The notes beneath the pieces were generated by a model that searched no databases, was not told the DNA's origin, and worked only from the letters and a program-made list of their open reading frames with translations. From Caproiciproducens sp. MSJ-32 (GTDB lineage Bacteria > Bacillota > Clostridia > Clostridiales > Clostridiaceae): a DNA stretch of 53,733 nucleotides. The position numbers were made by a program, and so were the translations under genes. Where the stretch lies: assembly GCF_018918055.1 (NCBI RefSeq), contig NZ_JAHLPS010000037.1, positions 1 to 53,733 of the forward strand, given 5' to 3'. Positions within the stretch are counted from its first letter, which is position 1, and each line of letters begins with the position of its first letter. This document shows positions 7,250 to 16,160 of this stretch, in pieces.

Positions 7250-8992
7250 CTATCTCCTTAATCCATTTATTACAACTTCTAATAGTTCATCTATAGTTGC
7301 AATTATCTTTGCATTAGCATTATATGCATGTTGGAATTGGATTAAGTTTGCCATTTCCTCATCTAAAGAAACACCGGAAACTGCTGCTCTAGTTTCTTCT
7401 ATGCTGTATAATAGGTCCTCTTGATTAGCTACCATCCTTGAAGCTTCTTGAGCTTGAACTCCTAATCTATCTACAGTATCTTTAAAATAGGAATCAAAAG
7501 TCATTCCGCCTTCAGCATTATTTAATCCAAGTCCATCATCTTTTAAAATATTCTTCACAAAATCTTCCCTAGTATTTATTGATTCATTTATATCTTGAAT
7601 TTTAAGCTTTCCGTATCTAAGCTGTGCTATAGCTAAAGCTCTTGTTCCATCCCCTTCTCCTGAATTTTCATCTTTCCCTGCATTGATCTTCATTACATCC
7701 TTTAATATTTCTTCGTTGATAGTAATATTTTTAGCAGAAATTTCTACTTCCGCATTTAAAGTATCTTCTATATTTATAAGTTTTCCTGAAGAATCATATT
7801 TTGCAGTATCCTTATTAACAAAAAAAGGAAGTGTATCTTCTGAAGCATCTTCTTTGCCGCTATGAACAGCATTTACTGCTAATGCTATTGCTTTAGCTAA
7901 CTTATCTAGCTGATCCATATAATCTTGTATATCTTTTTGAACTGAATAAAGACCATTAACACTACCTGATGCTGGCTCAAACATCATTAATTCGTCAAAG
8001 CTTATTTCAGCCTTATCAGCTATAGGATGACCGTCTCCCTTAATAGCCTGCCCATTTTTATCTGCCCATATAATTCTCTTATTTAGAATTTCTTGAGCTT
8101 GTTCTTCAGTAATTCCTGTTATCTTTAAAGTTTGCTTATTACTTTCACGGCTCATATCTCCGTTTTTATAATAAGTAATAATATAAGAGCCTTCTTCAAC
8201 TTTTTCTATACCAGGTATATAAGAAAATCTAGCAGCATCTCCATTTGGACTGGAATTAACTAATATGTTGGCTTTTACCTTGCCTGATTCTGTTGGCTTA
8301 ATATTTATGCCATTAAATTCTTCCCTTTCAACTACAATACCAAAATTAATGCTTAACTCATCAATAAGCAAATCTCTTTTGTCCATTAAGTCATTAGGGG
8401 TATTACCTGCTACTGTTACACTTATTATTTCTTGGTTTAGCCTATCTAATTGATCTAAAAGACTATTAATATTTGTAACAGTGTGTCTCATTTGGTCTTG
8501 GGCATTTGTTTGAAGGGCTTCTAATTGTCCATAAGTTGAATTTAATGCATTTGTTAGTGCTAAAGTTTTTTGAGCAACTACAGTTCTTGAATTTGAACTA
8601 TTTGGCTGCTTAGAAAGTTCTTGAAAAGCATCAAAAAAACTTCCTATTAAGCTTGATAAACCTGTTTCTGACGATTCATTCAAAATATTTTCTACTTTAT
8701 ATAAAAAGTTATCCCTAATTTGATACTTTCCTAAAATAGTAGTTTCATTTCTTACCTGATAATCTAAAAATGTATCTCTTATTCTTTCTATTTTACTAAT
8801 TTCAGCACCTGTACCAATCTGACCAACTCCCCCTTGAACAGTATAAGGAGTTGTAGTAACAATAGTAGCTCTTTGTCTTGAATATCCTACTGTATTTGCA
8901 TTCGCTATATTATGGGAAGTTACATCTATACTTTTCTGTTGTACTGACATCCCTCTCTTAGCTATATTAAATGTTGAAAATAATCCTGACAC
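7250..8992 (-). CDS. flgK: Flagellar hook-associated protein 1
   Basis: FlgK joins the hook to FlgL and the filament. The N-terminus SGLFSTFNIAKRGMSVQQKS with SHNIANANTVGYSRQRA is the characteristic rod/hook motif, and the C-terminus has VSLDEEMANLIQFQHAYNANAKIIATIDELL. The 580-residue length is within the normal range. The start codon is GTG at 8992 with AGGTGAG upstream. flgN, its likely chaperone, precedes it by 14 bases. Confidence 0.95.
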   Translation of the reverse strand: MSGLFSTFNIAKRGMSVQQKSIDVTSHNIANANTVGYSRQRATIVTTTPYTVQGGVGQIGTGAEISKIERIRDTFLDYQVRNETTILGKYQIRDNFLYKVENILNESSETGLSSLIGSFFDAFQELSKQPNSSNSRTVVAQKTLALTNALNSTYGQLEALQTNAQDQMRHTVTNINSLLDQLDRLNQEIISVTVAGNTPNDLMDKRDLLIDELSINFGIVVEREEFNGINIKPTESGKVKANILVNSSPNGDAARFSYIPGIEKVEEGSYIITYYKNGDMSRESNKQTLKITGITEEQAQEILNKRIIWADKNGQAIKGDGHPIADKAEISFDELMMFEPASGSVNGLYSVQKDIQDYMDQLDKLAKAIALAVNAVHSGKEDASEDTLPFFVNKDTAKYDSSGKLINIEDTLNAEVEISAKNITINEEILKDVMKINAGKDENSGEGDGTRALAIAQLRYGKLKIQDINESINTREDFVKNILKDDGLGLNNAEGGMTFDSYFKDTVDRLGVQAQEASRMVANQEDLLYSIEETRAAVSGVSLDEEMANLIQFQHAYNANAKIIATIDELLEVVINGLRR

Positions 8993-9006
8993 CTTTTCTC
9001 ACCTGC

Positions 9007-9417
9007 TTATCTTCTAATATTTCCATAGGAATTATAAGTTGTTACATTTCTTTGTGGATTTATTAAACTAAGAAGCTTATTTGTAAAACTTAATTGCTGT
9101 TTTATTAATAGTTCGTTAGTATCCTTTTGAAGCTTAATTTCATTTAAAAGCCTTTGGATTCTTCTGTATATATCCTCAAGTTCCTTATCTTGGGAATTTG
9201 CAACAAGATCCTTCATGGATTGATTTCCTAATATTCTTCTTCTTTTAACTTCACTTTCTGCTAGATCCTTATTTTTTAACATTATATCTTCTACAATTGC
9301 CTCTAAGGCATAAACTTCCTTTTTAATAGTTAATTTATATTGCTTATCAAGCAGCTCTAATAAGCCTCTTAATTCTTTTTCTTCTTCAATAAGGACATTT
9401 TTTAATTCTTCTACCAT
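9007..9417 (-). CDS. flgN: FlgN-type export chaperone
   Basis: This 136-residue, mostly helical protein fits FlgN, the chaperone that delivers FlgK and FlgL to the export gate. The sequence is Leu, Glu and Lys rich with a long coiled-coil-like segment (IEEEKELRGLLELLDKQYKL onward), has no cysteines, and ends in a short polar tail. FlgN is weakly conserved, so the call rests on length, helicity and its place between flgM and flgK, where Firmicutes keep it. One base separates it from flgM. Confidence 0.85.
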   Translation of the reverse strand: MVEELKNVLIEEEKELRGLLELLDKQYKLTIKKEVYALEAIVEDIMLKNKDLAESEVKRRRILGNQSMKDLVANSQDKELEDIYRRIQRLLNEIKLQKDTNELLIKQQLSFTNKLLSLINPQRNVTTYNSYGNIRR

Positions 9418-9418
9418 A

Positions 9419-9694
9419 TTATTCTTTTCCCCTCATAGCATCTAATAGACTTTGAGCCAAAATCCTGCTGTTTATATCATAAGTACCGTTTTGAATTCTA
9501 TTTTTAATTTCTATGATCTTTTGACTATTATTAAATGCACTCTCATCTATAGCATAGTTCTTTAGCAGCTTTGCTTCTTGAGATAATTCTATCCTATCAG
9601 ACACATCTCTTTTTTCTAATTTACTTATTTTATTAGAAGAAACCCTATTATATTGATTTATTCCGCTCATATATCCTATTCCTTTAATATTCAT
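9419..9694 (-). CDS. flgM: Anti-sigma-D factor FlgM
   Basis: FlgM holds sigma-D (FliA/SigD) inactive until the hook is complete and FlgM is exported. This 91-residue protein shows SDRIELSQEAKLLKNYA and a C-terminal RNRIQNGTYDINSRILAQSLL-like segment (from IKNRIQNGTYDINS), matching the sigma-binding part of the family. It heads the late operon behind its own promoter and an excellent AGGAGG site at 9701-9706. It probably regulates the flagellin promoter in this same window. Confidence 0.92.
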   Translation of the reverse strand: MNIKGIGYMSGINQYNRVSSNKISKLEKRDVSDRIELSQEAKLLKNYAIDESAFNNSQKIIEIKNRIQNGTYDINSRILAQSLLDAMRGKE

Positions 9695-9717
9695 AGCTAC
9701 CTCCTAATAATTTCTTC

Positions 9718-9746
9718 TTTATATTCTTATTTTCGTATTTTATCAA
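9718..9746 (-). promoter_or_regulatory. Promoter of the flgM late flagellar operon
   Basis: On the minus strand TTGATA (9741-9746) and TATAAA (9718-9723) are 17 bases apart, a good sigma-A promoter just upstream of the flgM ribosome binding site. Overlapping it is a sigma-D-like match, TAAA, 15 bases, then TACGAAAA. Either or both could be used; dual control of flgM is known in other bacteria. Confidence 0.6.
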
Positions 9747-9765
9747 TATAAGTTTATAGATTAAA

Positions 9766-9796
9766 TAAAAAAAAGATTAAGCAATAAACTTAATCT
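9766..9796 (-). terminator. Terminator of the chemotaxis-fliM-fliY operon
   Basis: AGATTAAG (9774-9781) pairs with CTTAATCT (9789-9796) around a seven-base loop and is followed on the minus strand by eight or nine T residues. It lies 10 bases after the fliY stop and isolates the flgM operon transcriptionally. Confidence 0.85.
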
Positions 9797-9806
9797 GTTT
9801 TAATAC

Positions 9807-10949
9807 TTAATCTTTTAAAGACTTTATTCTTTCAGCACTGCTTACAATGCTTGTTATCCTTACCCCAAAATTTTCATCTACAACCACTACTTCACCAAAA
9901 GCTATCTTTTTGCCATTAACCAGAATTTCAACTGGCTCTTCTGCTAATTTATCTAATTCAATTAATGAACCTGTGCTTAAATCTAATATTTCTTTTATAC
10001 TTTTTTTAGTTCTTCCAAGTACTACAGAAATATTTAAAGCTACATCTAAGATTAGATCAAGATTTCTATGAGATTCACCAACAGGACCTTGCTTAAGTTC
10101 ACCAAAACTTGCTTTATGTACTTCCACTGGTTTCTCATCTTTTCTTGAATATCTTTCTTCTCTAATCTCTTCATCAATATCAATAGGCTTTTCATAAATT
10201 TCAGCTGCTTTATTATTAACTTCAACTTTTTCTGGCTCAGTTTTAGTTTCTGAAGTTATGGCAGCTTCTTCTTGTTCCTCTCCAGTCATTATTGCCACTA
10301 TTTTCTTTCCTGTTTCTATAGGTAAAATCTGCATCATACTTGAATTTAATAAGCCATCAATTGTTAAGTCAAATTTTACCTCTATAATAGGAACATCTTC
10401 TGGAATTTCCTCTGTTATGCTTTCAGTTATTGATTTCCAGATCTTTGACTTCGGAGGAGAAATATTAACTTCCCTAGAAAACATGGTTGCCATTGAGGTT
10501 GCTGCTGACCCTATCATTTGGTTCATTGCTTCTTGTACAGCACTAATTTCAAGTTCTGATAGTTCAGTACTATTTACATTGCCGTCTCCACCCATCATTA
10601 AATTGGCTATAACTGCTGCATCATTTGTTTGCATGATCAAAATATTTCGTCCCATAATACCCGAAGTATATTCAACATCTAAAATAATATTTGGACATTT
10701 AAAGCTTTCCTTAATTTCCCTTAAGGTTGTTACATTAACTCTTGGTGTTGTAATATTTACTTGCTTATTGGTAAGTTGATAAAGAGCTGTTGATGCTGAT
10801 CCCATTGATATATTTCCGATTTCGCCAAGTAAATCTTTTTCTATATCTGATAATATTTCAGCTTCTTTATTATCCACATTACCTCCCACATTACCGTTTA
10901 GCAATGAATCTATTTCTTCCTGGGTTAAAAAACCGTTACTCAATCTCAA
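9807..10949 (-). CDS. fliY: Flagellar switch protein and CheY-P phosphatase FliY
   Basis: FliY replaces or supplements FliN in the C ring and dephosphorylates CheY-P. The 380-residue protein starts with FLTQEEIDSLLNG, a FliM-like CheY-binding peptide. A CheC-like domain follows (about 30-210) with two active sites, EIGNISMGSAST and EAMNQMIGSAATS, each having the Glu-x2-Asn signature. After a charged linker (about 220-290) comes a C-terminal SpoA/FliN domain (about 295-380). It overlaps fliM by 14 bases, so the two are translationally coupled. It is the last gene before the terminator. Confidence 0.95.
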   Translation of the reverse strand: MRLSNGFLTQEEIDSLLNGNVGGNVDNKEAEILSDIEKDLLGEIGNISMGSASTALYQLTNKQVNITTPRVNVTTLREIKESFKCPNIILDVEYTSGIMGRNILIMQTNDAAVIANLMMGGDGNVNSTELSELEISAVQEAMNQMIGSAATSMATMFSREVNISPPKSKIWKSITESITEEIPEDVPIIEVKFDLTIDGLLNSSMMQILPIETGKKIVAIMTGEEQEEAAITSETKTEPEKVEVNNKAAEIYEKPIDIDEEIREERYSRKDEKPVEVHKASFGELKQGPVGESHRNLDLILDVALNISVVLGRTKKSIKEILDLSTGSLIELDKLAEEPVEILVNGKKIAFGEVVVVDENFGVRITSIVSSAERIKSLKD

Positions 10950-11931
10950 TCACATCCTTATCTGTAATATCTAATATTTCTACTCCTAAGTTTTTTCCAA
11001 TAATACCTGGTTTTGCAATAAAGCATTCTTCATCCTCAACAAAAACTCTAACAGGACTATCATAACGAGTGTTTAATACTAAAACATCTCCCTTAACAAG
11101 CCTTAGAAAATCATCTAAAGTAATTTCTGTTTCTCCAAGTTCAACATGAAGGTCAACCTTGGCAGGCTCAATTCCAGCCATAATCTTTTCTCTTGCATCT
11201 GTATCAAGTTCTGAAGCATCAGTTTTAAACCAATATTGAACAATTAATTTATCCACTATTTTTTCGACGCTTAAATAAGGAATACATAAATTCATATAAG
11301 TTGTACTCTTTCCTAATTCAACAGAAAAACTAAGTAAAGCAACAGCTTCATTAGGAGCCAAGGTCTGACTGGCAGATGGATTAGTTTCAAGAGCCTCAAA
11401 TTGTGGTCTAACCTCTATTATATCCTCCCAAGCTAGTTTCATAGAATTTATCATTTCAGATGTAATACTAGATAAAATATTTTTATCTATTTCTGAAAAA
11501 TCTTTTAATTTAACCTTTCTATTTCCTTCTCCACCTAAAAGTATATCTAATATTTGATATGAAAATTCAGGATTCATCTCAAGCAATATATTACCTTGTA
11601 ACGGTGGCATACTAAATATTGTTAATACAGTAGGATTAGGGATTGAATGAATAAATTCCTCATAGGTTATCTGCTCTACAGTTTGAATTTCTATTTTTAC
11701 ATGTTTCCTTAATTGTCCAGATAAATAATTACTTACAATTCTGGCAAAGGAATCATGTACCATTTCTAGAGTTCTAATATGTTCTTTAGAGAATTTCTGA
11801 GGACTTCTAAAGTCATATTTTTTGACTCTATGTTTTTCTTCTTTCTCTTTAAGCTGATCCGGTTCAAAATCACCTGCAGATAAGGCAGATAATAAAGCAT
11901 CTATTTCACTTTGTGATAAAACCTCTGCCAT
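10936..11931 (-). CDS. fliM: Flagellar motor switch protein FliM
   Basis: FliM forms the C ring and receives CheY-P. The N-terminus VLSQSEIDALLSAL is the CheY-binding peptide. The middle CheC-like domain (about 50-235) lacks the phosphatase Asn motif, as in other FliM proteins. The C-terminal SpoA domain (about 255-325) contains TLDDFLRLVKGDVLVLNTRY. At 331 residues the length is standard. It lies 15 bases after cheW and overlaps fliY. Confidence 0.96.
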   Translation of the reverse strand: MAEVLSQSEIDALLSALSAGDFEPDQLKEKEEKHRVKKYDFRSPQKFSKEHIRTLEMVHDSFARIVSNYLSGQLRKHVKIEIQTVEQITYEEFIHSIPNPTVLTIFSMPPLQGNILLEMNPEFSYQILDILLGGEGNRKVKLKDFSEIDKNILSSITSEMINSMKLAWEDIIEVRPQFEALETNPSASQTLAPNEAVALLSFSVELGKSTTYMNLCIPYLSVEKIVDKLIVQYWFKTDASELDTDAREKIMAGIEPAKVDLHVELGETEITLDDFLRLVKGDVLVLNTRYDSPVRVFVEDEECFIAKPGIIGKNLGVEILDITDKDVIEIE

Positions 11932-11946
11932 CTCTCTTCCCCTTTC

Positions 11947-12345
11947 CTATTGGTTTAGTAACTTTTCAATATCTATTATTGTTAATAATCTATTGTCTAA
12001 TTCAATAACTCCTTTTATATAATCTTCTATATTTTGAGTTTCTAATTTTTGAAGTTTATTATCATCTATATCTACTACTTCTTCTACATCATCTACTATG
12101 ATGCCAATTTCTTCTTCATTAACTTTTAATATTATTATGTTATTTTGTTTTTCACTAGGCACTATATTTAATAATAAATTAATATCAACAAGGGACTTAA
12201 TGCTTCCTCTTAAATTTATTAATCCTTTAATATGAACAGGAGCCTTAGGTACTGGTGTTATCTTCATCATATCATTTATACTTAATATCTTTGATGTCTC
12301 AACTGCAAAATGCTCCTCCCCTAGTTTAAATACCACATATTGCAT
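11947..12345 (-). CDS. cheW: Chemotaxis coupling protein CheW (copy next to cheY)
   Basis: CheW couples chemoreceptors to CheA. This 132-residue single-domain protein has the CheW signatures YVVFKLGEEHFAVETSKI, VHIKGLINLRGSIKSLVDIN and GIIVDDVEEVVDI. It is one of two CheW genes in the operon (the other is at 17259-17705) and lies between cheY and fliM. The two may serve different receptor groups, which the sequence alone cannot show. Confidence 0.94.
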   Translation of the reverse strand: MQYVVFKLGEEHFAVETSKILSINDMMKITPVPKAPVHIKGLINLRGSIKSLVDINLLLNIVPSEKQNNIIILKVNEEEIGIIVDDVEEVVDIDDNKLQKLETQNIEDYIKGVIELDNRLLTIIDIEKLLNQ

Positions 12346-12366
12346 TCCATACTCCTCCTAAATTGT

Positions 12367-12726
12367 TTAACCAACAACTTTTCTTATAGCTTCTAATACT
12401 CTATCTGCTTGGAATGGCTTAACTATAAAGTCTTTTGCTCCTGATTTTATTGCATCCATAACCATTGATTGTTGTCCCATTGCTGAGCACATAATTATTT
12501 TTGCATTTGGATCAAAAGCTCTTATTTGTTTAACAGCTTCTATTCCATCCATATCTGGCATTGTTATATCCATTGTAACAACATCTGGTCTCTCTTTTTT
12601 ATATAATTCTACAGCTTCTAAACCATTAGATGCTTCTGCAATAACATCAAATCCATTCTTTTGTAAAATGTCCTTTATCATCATTCTCATAAAAGATGCA
12701 TCATCAACTATTAAAACTCTTGTCAT
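12367..12726 (-). CDS. cheY: Chemotaxis response regulator CheY
   Basis: A stand-alone 119-residue receiver domain. The acidic pocket Asp8-Asp9, the phosphoryl acceptor Asp53 (in TMDITMPDMDG), Ser81 and Lys103 are all present. Phosphorylated by CheA, it binds FliM and FliY at the motor. Dephosphorylation probably depends on CheC and FliY encoded next to it, since no CheZ is seen. It sits 16 bases after cheC. Confidence 0.96.
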   Translation of the reverse strand: MTRVLIVDDASFMRMMIKDILQKNGFDVIAEASNGLEAVELYKKERPDVVTMDITMPDMDGIEAVKQIRAFDPNAKIIMCSAMGQQSMVMDAIKSGAKDFIVKPFQADRVLEAIRKVVG

Positions 12727-12742
12727 TTATTATCCCTCCAAA

Positions 12743-13342
12743 TTATTTTATTCCTAATGCTTCTAAAATTTTTTCTAATGATCCTGGAGCAGGCACGAAA
12801 TAGAAATGTCCTTCTAATTTGTCCTCTCCACTACCAATAAATAATGTTTCTATATCTAAAACATATTCTTGATATTGACCTGTTTCAACAAAAGTAGTAA
12901 CTAATATAGCACTAAGCATATCATTTGCTACAGCCGGTACAGAAACTGTTGCCTTTAAATTAGTAAAAGCTACAATTGAATTCATAAAAGATGAGGCAAT
13001 TATATTACCTATTTCTGATATTACAGAAATCCCCATTTCTGTGAGAGCTGCTTCGTCTTTTGATATCATTTTAGATATCATTTTTAATGCTATATCTTTT
13101 TCAAACACATAAAGTATACTTCCTGGAATATCATCAAAAACTTTAACTAAAACTGCTACTACTTCATTTTCTTTATTGCTATTTAGCAGTTCTTCAAATT
13201 CTATCAAATTTACGCTTGGAACCGACATATCTATTTTGGTGCCTAAAAGCATTGATAATGATGTTGCAGAATTGCCAGCTCCTATATTGGTAACTTCCTT
13301 TAAAGCATCCAATTGGAATGAAGTTAAATTTTTATATTCCAT
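12743..13342 (-). CDS. cheC: CheY-P phosphatase CheC
   Basis: CheC dephosphorylates CheY-P and binds CheD, forming an adaptation feedback loop in Bacillus. The 199-residue protein has both pseudo-symmetric active-site helices: LKEVTNIGAGNSATSL, with Glu16 and Asn19, and SEIGNIIASSF about 100 residues later. Both Glu-x2-Asn pairs are intact. It lies between cheA and cheY, and cheD is in the same operon. Confidence 0.95.
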   Translation of the reverse strand: MEYKNLTSFQLDALKEVTNIGAGNSATSLSMLLGTKIDMSVPSVNLIEFEELLNSNKENEVVAVLVKVFDDIPGSILYVFEKDIALKMISKMISKDEAALTEMGISVISEIGNIIASSFMNSIVAFTNLKATVSVPAVANDMLSAILVTTFVETGQYQEYVLDIETLFIGSGEDKLEGHFYFVPAPGSLEKILEALGIK

Positions 13343-13355
13343 AAAATCCTCCCTT

Positions 13356-15371
13356 CTAGATTAATGCTGCAACGTCAAGTATCAATGTAACTAGTCCATT
13401 TCCTAGTATTGTAGCACCTATATATTCTTTTAGTGATTTTAAGGTATCACCTAAAGGTTTAATTACAATTTCTTGTTGTCCTAATAGGGAATCTACTAAT
13501 AATCCAACTACTTTGTCTCCTACTTTTACTATTATAACAAATTTCTTTTTGTTATCAGCTTTTTCAATTCCTAATCTTTCATTTAATCTGATTAAAGGTA
13601 TAATAGTATCTCTATAAACTATTACTTCTTCTCCATTAGTCTTCTTAATTCTATCTTCTTTATAATCTATTACTTTATCTATGTATCCTAAAGAAATAGC
13701 AAAAGTTTGGCTTCCAACCTTAACTAATAAAGCTTGTATAATTTGAAGTGTTAAAGGTAATTTTATAATAAAGCTTGATCCTTTGCCTTCTTCACTAACT
13801 ACATCTACAGTACCACCTAAAGCAGAAATCTTTGTTTTAACAACATCCATTCCTACCCCACGTCCTGATATGTCGGTAACCTCTGTATTAGTACTGAAAC
13901 CCTGATTAAAAATTAAATTTCTAATATCATTATCGCTTAATCCTTCAGTATTTATACCCATTTTTTCTGCCTTAGCCTTAACCTTTGCAAGATTAATTCC
14001 AGCACCATCATCTTCAACTTTTATTAAAGCCTTAGTTCCTTCTTGATAAGCAACTAATTTAATAGTACCTACTGGATCTTTACCTGCAGCTATTCTTTCT
14101 TCTCTGCTTTCTATACCATGATCAGCAGCATTTCTTAAAAGGTGGATTAATGGTTCTCCAATTTCATCAATTACAGTTCTATCTAATTCAGTTTCTGAAC
14201 CTTCAATGATAAAATTTATTTCCTTATTAAGATCAACTGATATATCTCGAATTAATCTTGGGAATCTGTTAAATACAACCTCTAAAGGTAACATTCTTAT
14301 TTTCATTACCAAATCTTGCAGATCAGAAGTTGTCCTTTCTACTTGTTCAATAGTTTCAACTAATTCTTGGGATTTATTATCAATTACAATCTGCTCTAAT
14401 CTTGTTCTATATATTACAAGCTCAGATACCATATTCATTAATTTATCTATTCTATCTAGATCTACTCTAACAGATTGATGTACCCTTTTACTGCTTTTTT
14501 CTTTCTTAGCTATATTCTTTACTGAATTAGTATTTTTATTATTTACTATTGTTTTCTTCTCTATTTCCTTAGCCTTTGGAATTTCCGGAAGCTTATTTAT
14601 ATCCTCTTTTAATTCTACATACTTTGTTACTACCTTCTCAACTTCAGAAATATTTTTAACTATTTCTTCAATTTCTTCTTTTGTCTTAACTGTTACAAGA
14701 ACGAAATATAATTCTGTATCAAATTGTTCATTTTCTATATCCTCAGTTGATGGATATGATTTGATAATCTCTCCTTGAGTTTCTAGTTCCTGTACGATTA
14801 GAAAAGCTCTTGCAGATTTTAACAAAATATCTTCTCTTAGTGTTATTTTAATGTCTATACCATTAAAACCATTTTCTTTACCTTGTTTTAATACTGATAT
14901 ATCATATTCATTTAACAGGGTATTAGTTGTTTCTTCATTATTTTCTGCAGGTTCTGCTTTAGCATCCCCTTCAGTTTCCACAATAATATTTTCCTCATTA
15001 GCTACACTTTCTAAATTTCTCATTACTTCTGTAATATCTATTGTTTCATCAGAGCCTTGTTCGATATTGCTTACCATTCTTTCTAGTGTATCTAAGCATT
15101 CAAATAATATTGTTACTACATTGCTTGTTACTTCTAGCTTTCCTTCTCTGAACTCAGATAAAACATCTTCCATCTTATGTGTTAGTTCAGCTATATCACT
15201 AAATCCCATGGTTGCAGCCATTCCCTTAATAGTATGCGCAACTCTAAAGATTTCATTTAATTTATCTTTATTTTTAGGATTTTGCTCCAAATCTAATAGC
15301 GCTTCATTTAAAGTTTGTAAATTTTCCATTGATTCTTCAAGAAACATCCCCATATATTGAGATACGTCCAT
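13356..15371 (-). CDS. cheA: Chemotaxis histidine kinase CheA
   Basis: CheA autophosphorylates in response to receptors and passes phosphate to CheY. Domains in order: P1 HPt with the phosphorylated His46 in VAHTIKGMAATMGF; a P2 response-regulator-docking region (about 160-255); P3 dimerisation helices beginning near VHQSVRVDLDRIDKLMNMVS; the P4 ATPase with HLLRNAADHGIE and DDGAGIN; and the P5 CheW-like domain ending VTLILDVAALI. At 671 residues it is full length. It lies 13 bases after cheR. Confidence 0.97.
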   Translation of the reverse strand: MDVSQYMGMFLEESMENLQTLNEALLDLEQNPKNKDKLNEIFRVAHTIKGMAATMGFSDIAELTHKMEDVLSEFREGKLEVTSNVVTILFECLDTLERMVSNIEQGSDETIDITEVMRNLESVANEENIIVETEGDAKAEPAENNEETTNTLLNEYDISVLKQGKENGFNGIDIKITLREDILLKSARAFLIVQELETQGEIIKSYPSTEDIENEQFDTELYFVLVTVKTKEEIEEIVKNISEVEKVVTKYVELKEDINKLPEIPKAKEIEKKTIVNNKNTNSVKNIAKKEKSSKRVHQSVRVDLDRIDKLMNMVSELVIYRTRLEQIVIDNKSQELVETIEQVERTTSDLQDLVMKIRMLPLEVVFNRFPRLIRDISVDLNKEINFIIEGSETELDRTVIDEIGEPLIHLLRNAADHGIESREERIAAGKDPVGTIKLVAYQEGTKALIKVEDDGAGINLAKVKAKAEKMGINTEGLSDNDIRNLIFNQGFSTNTEVTDISGRGVGMDVVKTKISALGGTVDVVSEEGKGSSFIIKLPLTLQIIQALLVKVGSQTFAISLGYIDKVIDYKEDRIKKTNGEEVIVYRDTIIPLIRLNERLGIEKADNKKKFVIIVKVGDKVVGLLVDSLLGQQEIVIKPLGDTLKSLKEYIGATILGNGLVTLILDVAALI

Positions 15372-15384
15372 ACATTTTCACCCC

Positions 15385-16149
15385 TTATGCTTTTCTGTAA
15401 ATAAATGTAGATACTTTTTCTAATCCAAAGTCTTTATAATTGTAAATACTTTCAGTTGCACCAACAAAAAGTAATCCACCCTTTTTTAAAGAATCTACAA
15501 ATTTTTCAAATATTTCTTTTTTGGTTTCATTTTTAAAGTATATAATAACATTTCTACATACTATCAAATCAAATCCTTTTTCATAATCATCTAAAATTAA
15601 ATCATGTCGTTTAAATTTTACCATGGATTTTATCTTATTATCTATAATAAATTTATTGTTAACCTCTTTAAAATATTTCTTCAAATAGAAGTTACTAACA
15701 TTTTTCATTTCAGTTAATTGATATTCGCCAAGCATGGCTTTTTTTAATATTGTTGTATCAATATCAGTAGCAATAATATCATTTCTACCTAAGGGGTTTA
15801 TTTCATTAAGAATCATTGCTATACTATAAGGCTCACAACCTATAGAACAAGCAGCGCTCCACACCTTCAGATTTTTATTTGACTGTATGTATATTTTCAA
15901 AGTGCTTTCTAATTCCTTAAATAATTCCGCATTTCTAAAAAATTCAGTTACATTTATAGTTATAAAATTAAAAAATCGTTGTCTTTCATTTTCATTATTA
16001 AGGAGCAGTTTTTTATATTCTTCTAAGCTTTTAACACCTATTCTAGACATTAAACTTCTTATTCTTCTGTTTAATTGTTCAGGCTTATAGGCATGTAAAT
16101 TTATTTTAAACTCCCCATACACCCAATTGTGAAAATCATTAAAATCCAT
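15385..16149 (-). CDS. cheR: Chemoreceptor methyltransferase CheR
   Basis: CheR methylates glutamates of chemoreceptors using S-adenosylmethionine. The 254-residue protein has the N-terminal helical domain with LNRRIRSLMSRIG and a Rossmann domain with FITINVTEFFRNAELF, VWSAACSIGCEPYSIAMIL and DLIVCRNVIIYF. All are standard family motifs. It is 11 bases after cheB and opposes it in adaptation. Confidence 0.96.
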   Translation of the reverse strand: MDFNDFHNWVYGEFKINLHAYKPEQLNRRIRSLMSRIGVKSLEEYKKLLLNNENERQRFFNFITINVTEFFRNAELFKELESTLKIYIQSNKNLKVWSAACSIGCEPYSIAMILNEINPLGRNDIIATDIDTTILKKAMLGEYQLTEMKNVSNFYLKKYFKEVNNKFIIDNKIKSMVKFKRHDLILDDYEKGFDLIVCRNVIIYFKNETKKEIFEKFVDSLKKGGLLFVGATESIYNYKDFGLEKVSTFIYRKA

Positions 16150-16160
16150 ATTTCCTCCTA

